DNA of 64,000 nt from Thinopyrum elongatum (Eukaryota; Streptophyta; Magnoliopsida; Poales; Poaceae). The first letter of the stretch is position 1, and every line of letters starts with the position of its first letter. This document shows, one piece after another, positions 58,973 through 64,000 of this stretch. Where the stretch lies: positions 428,467,108-428,531,107 of the forward strand of contig CM022303.1 in NCBI GenBank assembly GCA_011799875.1. The letters run 5' to 3'. The notes beneath the pieces were generated by a model, which had not been told where the DNA came from, made no database searches, and worked only from the letters and a program-made list of their open reading frames with translations. The translations under genes and the position numbers were made by a program.

Positions 58973-60624
58973 CTAACCCAACCATTGTTTTTCACAGTCA
59001 CAAACAAATGGATCGGTCTGATCCATAAAATCAACATCCTGTGCCAAAAAGTTTACTAGCATATGACGACAAGTTGTTGTAAATAGAAGCCGAGCATTTT
59101 CAAAAGCCCATTTGTCCACCTGAAACTTCTTTTTTCTTTCAACATATCCATCTGTGAGAAATTTCTTGTTGAAAAACTTAAGCCTCATGCACAATATTAA
59201 CCTCGCATTCAACAGGAAGAATGTGACGAAGTTTCTATTTGCCTGATTGGATGCATAAGCTTCCATCGTTATTGTCATCAAACAATGTCATGAGAACTGA
59301 GAAAATCCCGGTGCTTATTATGCCACCGGTTGGTTATATGTATTTCTCCATGTGTTAGTACCTACGTAGACATGAAGATTGAAAACAGTTAAGGTCTAAA
59401 AAAAGAGTGTGTCAATACAGCGACAGCTGAACAATAATTCTAGTAGAATATATATGGACTTTCAATGTGCATGAAATAATCACCTCTATACACAAATTCT
59501 CTAAACATGGAAAGCATCGCAGCAAGCCAATAATTTTGTTCAGATCAATACTAAACATTCCGATATATAAGATCTTGACAGGTCCAGCACCATTGATAGG
59601 CTATACATGGATGAACTCTTCATTGAAGATATAACATAATATTAGTATCCAAAGTGTACTCCAAGATGATATAAAACTAATGCGCACAAATGAAAAATTA
59701 AGCTTATGATTACAAAAGTGTAGATAATATACAGTACCTGAATAAGTGTGGAGCCAAACACCATGTCGTGATGTTTAAACGGATACGAATTACACCCAAG
59801 ATCACAAGTTTAGGCGTAGAGACGACAATTATTTGCAAAGGTTTATAACAACAATCAAGGAGCAACCTTTGAAGTGAAGGGGCATCTTCGATGATGAGCT
59901 GCTGTCCTTCAAAAGAAATTCCAATGCTTTTAAGGTGAGGTGACTTTATTTGGAGACAATGGATACGGATTTCTAATCCGAAAACAAGCAGCAAGCACTC
60001 CAGGGCAGGGCAATTGGAGTGGATGATGGTGTGCAGTGAGGCCTCCGACAGATCAACCTCCGCATGAGAAAGTTTTTTTAGCAGTGGGAGTCAAATCATT
60101 TGTACTAGATTATCTGGTAGATGGCACCGGGCTATGGTGAGGGTGTGGAGAGAGGAGGAAAACAACGAGATGGACAACGGTAGTGTGGGAAGAAATATAT
60201 GGCATTCGGTTTGAGGTATGTATTTTTTGTAGTAACGGTAGAACTCAAGCTGCTGGAGTTTTACGAATTCAGTGGATGTCAGCCAGGCATCCACCGTGCA
60301 GGGTATGGACAATAGGTAGCGTGTCGGGATGCAGAGGCATTGAACAGAGCCCTGGTGGGAGGAGATGATGGCTGTGAGGAGTTCAAATTCAGGAACGACA
60401 GATATCTGACGACAGTTGAGATTTAGAGGCGCGGTGCGCCAGAGAGTGCGCTACCGAGATGCGAGGACTTGTGTGCGGCAGCCATCCTTGGTCGGGAGAA
60501 GGGAGATGATCTCCCCAAGGATGGCGTCTGGGAGATCGCTGATGCGGTCCATCAGAGATTCTACGGGTTCCTCAGATCCGGGTGGGCGGGGGGCTCGCCG
60601 CTTCTCCCCGCGCTGTTTGGTGCG
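58973..60624 (-). pseudogene. F-box/LRR/FBD protein pseudogene
   Basis: F-box proteins of this type are substrate adaptors of SCF ubiquitin ligases. The minus strand starts with an F-box ([20 protein letters not shown] at about 60552-60490). A leucine-rich region follows down to about 59740, then an intron (about 59735-59300; donor GTACTG at about 59738), then a C-terminal FBD-like exon (58973-59281, with NFVTFFLLNARL). The TGG after the F-box ASR is a TAG at 60451-60453, and a second stop (TGA, probably from CGA) is at 60091. Frameshifts are likely near 59785 and 59285. The sequence upstream of the F-box is cut at 60624 by a dispersed repeat, removing the native start. Confidence 0.8.
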
Positions 60625-61590
60625 TGATGACCCACAAGTATAGGGGATCAATCATAGTCCTTTCGATAAGTAAGAGTGTCGAACCCAACAAGGAGCAGAA
60701 GGAAATGACGAGTGGTTTTTAGCAAGGTAATTTCTGCAAGCACTGAAATTGTCGGTAAAAGGTAGTTTGATAGCAAGATAATTTGTAACCGACAAGTAAT
60801 GGTAACGGTAAATAAAGTGCAGCAAGGTAGCCCAATCCTTTTTGTAGCAAAAGACAGGCTAAAACGGTCTCTTATAATAAGCAAAGCGTTCTTGAGGGTA
60901 CACGGGAATTTCATCTAGTCACTTTCATCATGTTGGTTTGATTCGCGTTCGCTACTTTGATAATTTGATATGTGGGTGGACCGGTGCTTGGGTGATGTTC
61001 TTACTTGAACAAGCCTCCCACTTATGATTAACCCCCTTGCCAGCATCCGCAACTATGAGAAAAGTATTAAGATAAAATCTAACCATAGCATTAAACATAT
61101 GGATCCAAATCAGTCCCTTACGAAGTAGCGCATAAACTAGGGTTTAAGCTTCTGTCACTCTAGCAACCCATCATCTAATAACTACTCCACAATGCATTCC
61201 CTTAGGCCCAAATATGGTGAAGTGTCATGTAATCGACGTTCACATAACACCAGTAAGGAAATCACAACATACATATCATCAAAATATCGAACACATATCA
61301 AATTCACATGATTACTTGCAACGTGACTTCTCCCGTGACCTCAAGAACAAAGGTAACTACTCACAAATGATATTCATGCTCAAGATCAGAGGGGTATTAA
61401 ATAGCATAATGGATTTGAACATATAATCTTCCACCGAATAAACCATATAGTAATCAACTACAAGATGTAATCAACACACGTACCAATGTGAGGTTCTGGT
61501 ACAAAGATTGAACACAAGAGATGAACTAGGGTTTGAGATGAGATGGTGTTGTTGAAGTTGTTGATGCAGATTGGCCACCCACTGGTACAA
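60625..61590. repeat. Dispersed Triticeae repeat, probable LTR fragment
   Basis: It begins TGATGACCCACAAG at 60625, directly at the truncated F-box gene, and runs about 960 bases without coding capacity to a GTTGATGCAGATTGG-like end. I know this sequence type as very common in wheat-group genomes but cannot name the family with confidence. TG at one end suggests an LTR; the other boundary and any TSD are unclear. Confidence 0.5.
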
Positions 61591-62240
61591 CGAGGTGCTA
61601 TACAAACGGTTTTTAACCCCTTTCCGCGACGGCATTTGGAACCGTCGCCAAGTGAGTGTGGGCGATAGGGGGGTCCTTCCCACACGACCCAGAAACCGTC
61701 GGGGATAGGGAGCCAAGATGCATATACAGTACTCCTACTCGTTTGTGCTCGCATTGCCATCGCAGTGGGTATTCTATGGTGCTACGTTTACGATGCGTGG
61801 CCCATCACAAACGGTTCACTATTATAGAACGTGTATGATAAGTAGACAATCACACACATTCGCTTTTCCCAAACTGTATGCGATAACTAATTAAGAAGAT
61901 TAGCAAATCGTCATACGAGTGTCGGACAGGATTTTGAAATGTCGGACCATCGTAACATCGTCGTACACGACAACTATCGCACAAGCTATTCTGTGGTGCA
62001 ACATTTACGATGCATACTTCATCAGAAACAGTTCATGGTTGCGAATCGTGTACGATAAGGCAACTATCACAAATGTTTAGTTTGCCTGCACCTTTTGTGA
62101 TATTGTCTGACATCGCACATGCTATGCAAACGGCAACTATGTACATGCTTGCACACGTTTCCTCTCTGTGAACCATGTCGGATTATGGTGTATATCGCAA
62201 ATGTTTTTGTTTTACCAACCGTGTGTGTCATAACAACCTA
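61591..62240. mobile_element. CACTA-type subterminal region, copy E
   Basis: Loosely repeated phrases (ATCACAAACGGTTC, TATCGCAAATG, GTGTATGATAAG) at intervals near 100 bases resemble those of copy D. No terminus is present on the left, where the dispersed repeat abuts. The element probably continues to the right and includes the B3-like fragment. Confidence 0.5.
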
Positions 62241-62437
62241 GAGAGCGTAACTTCACCATAATTTAATTGCTGCTATTTCAAATTGTACCGAATTTGAATT
62301 TGAATGTATGCTATAGCTTTATTCATATCCATCAGGTTCAAACAACCAATGCATTATTCGATTCATAGGTACTTATGTTCAAGAATTACATAAGAACCAA
62401 ATAAAGAATGATGAACCACAATTGTATACTTGTACTA

Positions 62438-62961
62438 TTAAAGACGGCAAAGAAAGAGGCGAAATACATTCTGGTTGCTGAACAAGGTGAAGCGGAATGC
62501 CCATATTCTGCCCTCCTCCATGCAGAAGGCACGCATGACTCTAGTCCAACCCCTTGTGATGGCCGATAGCCCATCCTTCACGGTCTTCATGAAAACATCT
62601 AGATAATCATCGTGTTCTGGTAGAAATACTTTAACCTTTGCATGCCCACCAATCATGTAGTTTGAGAGGTAATCTTGAGTAAACTGCTTTGGGAACCACT
62701 GCAAAGGAAAAAGATTCAGACATTGTCATCTAACACAACTCATTATGGGCAATAAAAAGAAGGCTACAGAGTTATTACTTACCATCCTGCAGTTTGCTGT
62801 TGTCTTGGATAAAGTGTAAACAAATAGTTTAATTGCCATCTTTTGACCCATTTTACTAACAATCTTTATTAGCTTCCTCACTTGATGGTGGTTCATCGAT
62901 ATCTCATTGCCCCATACGCAGAAAGGGTCGAAGCGTGGATCTTTACCAATGACATATGTAC
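62438..62961 (-). CDS. B3-domain-like gene fragment, two exons
   Basis: Exon A (62961-62783) begins after a TTTTAG acceptor and ends at a GTAAGT donor. Exon B (62698-62438) begins after a TTTGCAG acceptor and ends in a stop. Joining them gives an uninterrupted frame (..KTTANCRM to WFPKQFTQDY..) of about 145 residues. Exon B has the features of a plant B3 DNA-binding domain end: KVKVFLPEHDD, AITRGWTRVMRAF and EEGRIWAFRF. Exon A starts in mid-codon, so at least one upstream exon is missing or unrecognised. Intact splice sites and frame suggest fairly recent origin. Its position beside CACTA subterminal repeats suggests a captured gene. Whether it is expressed is unknown. Confidence 0.6.
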
Positions 62962-63151
62962 CTAAAAGCACCAAGTTAATATTAGAAGCTAAACAACAAT
63001 TGCACAATGATGTAGTACAACACTCTTTTATAATATCTTATAACATCCAATATACTCACATATTAGATGAATTAACATCTTATATTATGGGCCGGAAGGA
63101 GTTTATTGCATTCTTTCAAATTATCGGTTGATTAACTGTTGTTGTATCCAT
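62962..63151. other. No feature recognised
   Basis: AT-rich flank of the B3-like fragment. A missing 5' exon could lie here or beyond, but I cannot identify one. Confidence 0.4.
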
Positions 63152-63415
63152 GGGTTAGAGTTTGTTTGAGCTAATTCGGGCTCAAATAGCCCTAAAGTAT
63201 ATCCAAACATGAGGGCTAGTTTGAGCTAGTTGCATCTAACCCACCCAAAAAAACTATCCAACCCAAGAGGTGCTAATTGGAGCTAGTTCTCCTAGTGCAT
63301 TTATTGTCAATCTAACCCTGTCATCCAAACACCTCTTTGGATGGAGTTAGTTCAGGGTTAGTCATGAGCTAGAAACTAAATCTAACCTCTAGCTAAGTTG
63401 AGTATCCAAACAGGG
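63152..63415. repeat. MITE-like short element
   Basis: About 264 bases with imperfect inverted ends (GGGTTAGAGTTTGTTTGAG on the left, CTCAAC...AACCCTGTTTGG when the right end is inverted). The word ATCCAAACA or its variants occurs five times. No coding capacity. A hAT-type MITE is possible, but no clear TSD was found. Confidence 0.45.
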
Positions 63416-63416
63416 T

Positions 63417-63447
63417 TGTGTTGTTGTTGTTGCTGCTGCTGCTGCTC
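63417..63447. repeat. Compound (GTT)n(GCT)n microsatellite
   Basis: About five GTT units followed by five GCT units. Confidence 0.9.
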
Positions 63448-64000
63448 TTCTACGTATACCTAGACATCATCAGAACATTAAGGTAACACTCTTCCTTGTT
63501 GCTATGTAGCCTAGGATTGCATATTTAGACATTAAGTACAGTGCATGTTGCTATGTAGCCTCAGATATATTACATATGGCCCTAATTAACCTAACGATAA
63601 ATGGGTTACAGATATATTCAGCTAAAAGTCCGATTCACCGATTAGTCCCTTATCAGCCCCCGGCCTATATGGTACCAGCTACCGGTATCCTGAACAGTGA
63701 GTATATATAAGCCATGGGATGAAACTAACCTCGATGGAAAACAGCAGTCATTCCCAAAATTGTCATGTGTAGGTACATCGAGAGGCATGTTAAGCACAAC
63801 AGGCTAAACATCAACCAAAATTATCCATGGCAGATAAAATAATCTCCAAAAGATAGCTTCCGTGTGCAGGTTTAAGCACGCTAGTAAAGCAAAACAAGTG
63901 GAAAGGTGTGTTAACTGCAACAGGCCTAACATTTAACAACAAGCAAACATAGTCATTCAAACTGGTATTGTGCCGGTCTAAGTACACTGGTTATTGTTAA
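63448..64000. other. No feature recognised
   Basis: No coding frame above 60 codons and no repeat boundary recognised. A GTATATATAAGCC word near 63702 resembles a TATA box but has no gene attached. Confidence 0.4.

Noticed and set aside
60179..60184. GTAGTG as the right terminus of CACTA copy C
   Set aside because: It lies inside the F-box pseudogene frame and lacks the T-rich bases expected before the terminus.

Overview
The window reads as intergenic DNA from a large-genome Triticeae grass (wheat, Aegilops or barley type). Almost every base can be assigned to nested transposable elements: LTR retrotransposons of the Tat, Athila and Tekay-chromovirus lineages, a non-autonomous long-LTR derivative (LARD, Sukkula-like), several CACTA transposon ends, and a small MITE-like element. 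Only two pieces of host-type gene are visible, an F-box/LRR/FBD pseudogene and a B3-like gene fragment. I see no intact gene, RNA gene or CRISPR array. Family names come from motifs and memory, not from a database search.

The first 36.3 kb form one giant imperfect inverted repeat. Positions 1-17946 are the reverse complement of 18154-36298, with an unpaired spacer of about 200 bp that lies inside an LTR. The right arm is the cleaner copy. The left arm carries many extra one- or two-base indels, so its reading frames are shattered, yet it shares the right arm's old nonsense mutations and a 1.2-kb LTR deletion. The likeliest explanation is a fold-back (palindromic long-read) assembly artefact. 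A real, recent inverted duplication is the alternative.

Right arm, left to right: LARD (partial 5' LTR 17950-20426, internal domain to 24063, 3' LTR to 28255), inserted just past the primer-binding site of an Athila-type element (28256-29922, minus). Next come a scrap of Gypsy integrase, an unidentified ORF fragment, a CACTA copy (to 33712), and then a minus-strand Tat-lineage Gypsy element (33713-39488) with LTR, short gag, protease, reverse transcriptase, two RNase H domains and integrase, all broken by stops. The left arm mirrors this from 1 to 17946.

From 39.5 kb onward the sequence is single-copy in the window. The Tat element sits in the end of another CACTA (to 40024), which itself sits in a Tekay chromovirus integrase. 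The chromovirus integrase and chromodomain lead into a PPT and LTR (from 40961), followed by a degenerate relative of the LARD internal domain (to 46283). Into that, a pol-less LTR element of 7.4 kb has inserted (46284-53669, perfect 5-bp TSD GTCGT). Its only gene runs antisense to the LTRs and has two introns whose removal keeps the reading frame. A third CACTA copy (53759 to about 58600) carries repeated 0.5-0.7-kb modules. The right end holds the F-box pseudogene (58973-60624), cut at its 5' end by another dispersed repeat, then CACTA-type subterminal DNA with the B3-like fragment, a MITE-like element and a microsatellite.

How the parts relate: the LARD and the chromovirus share terminal LTR bases and the sequence around the PPT. 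The pol-bearing Tat element and the pol-less antisense-gene element share the same unusual primer-binding site and a U5 block. Both pairs look like autonomous and dependent partners. That is inference from shared cis-signals; no element here looks active.
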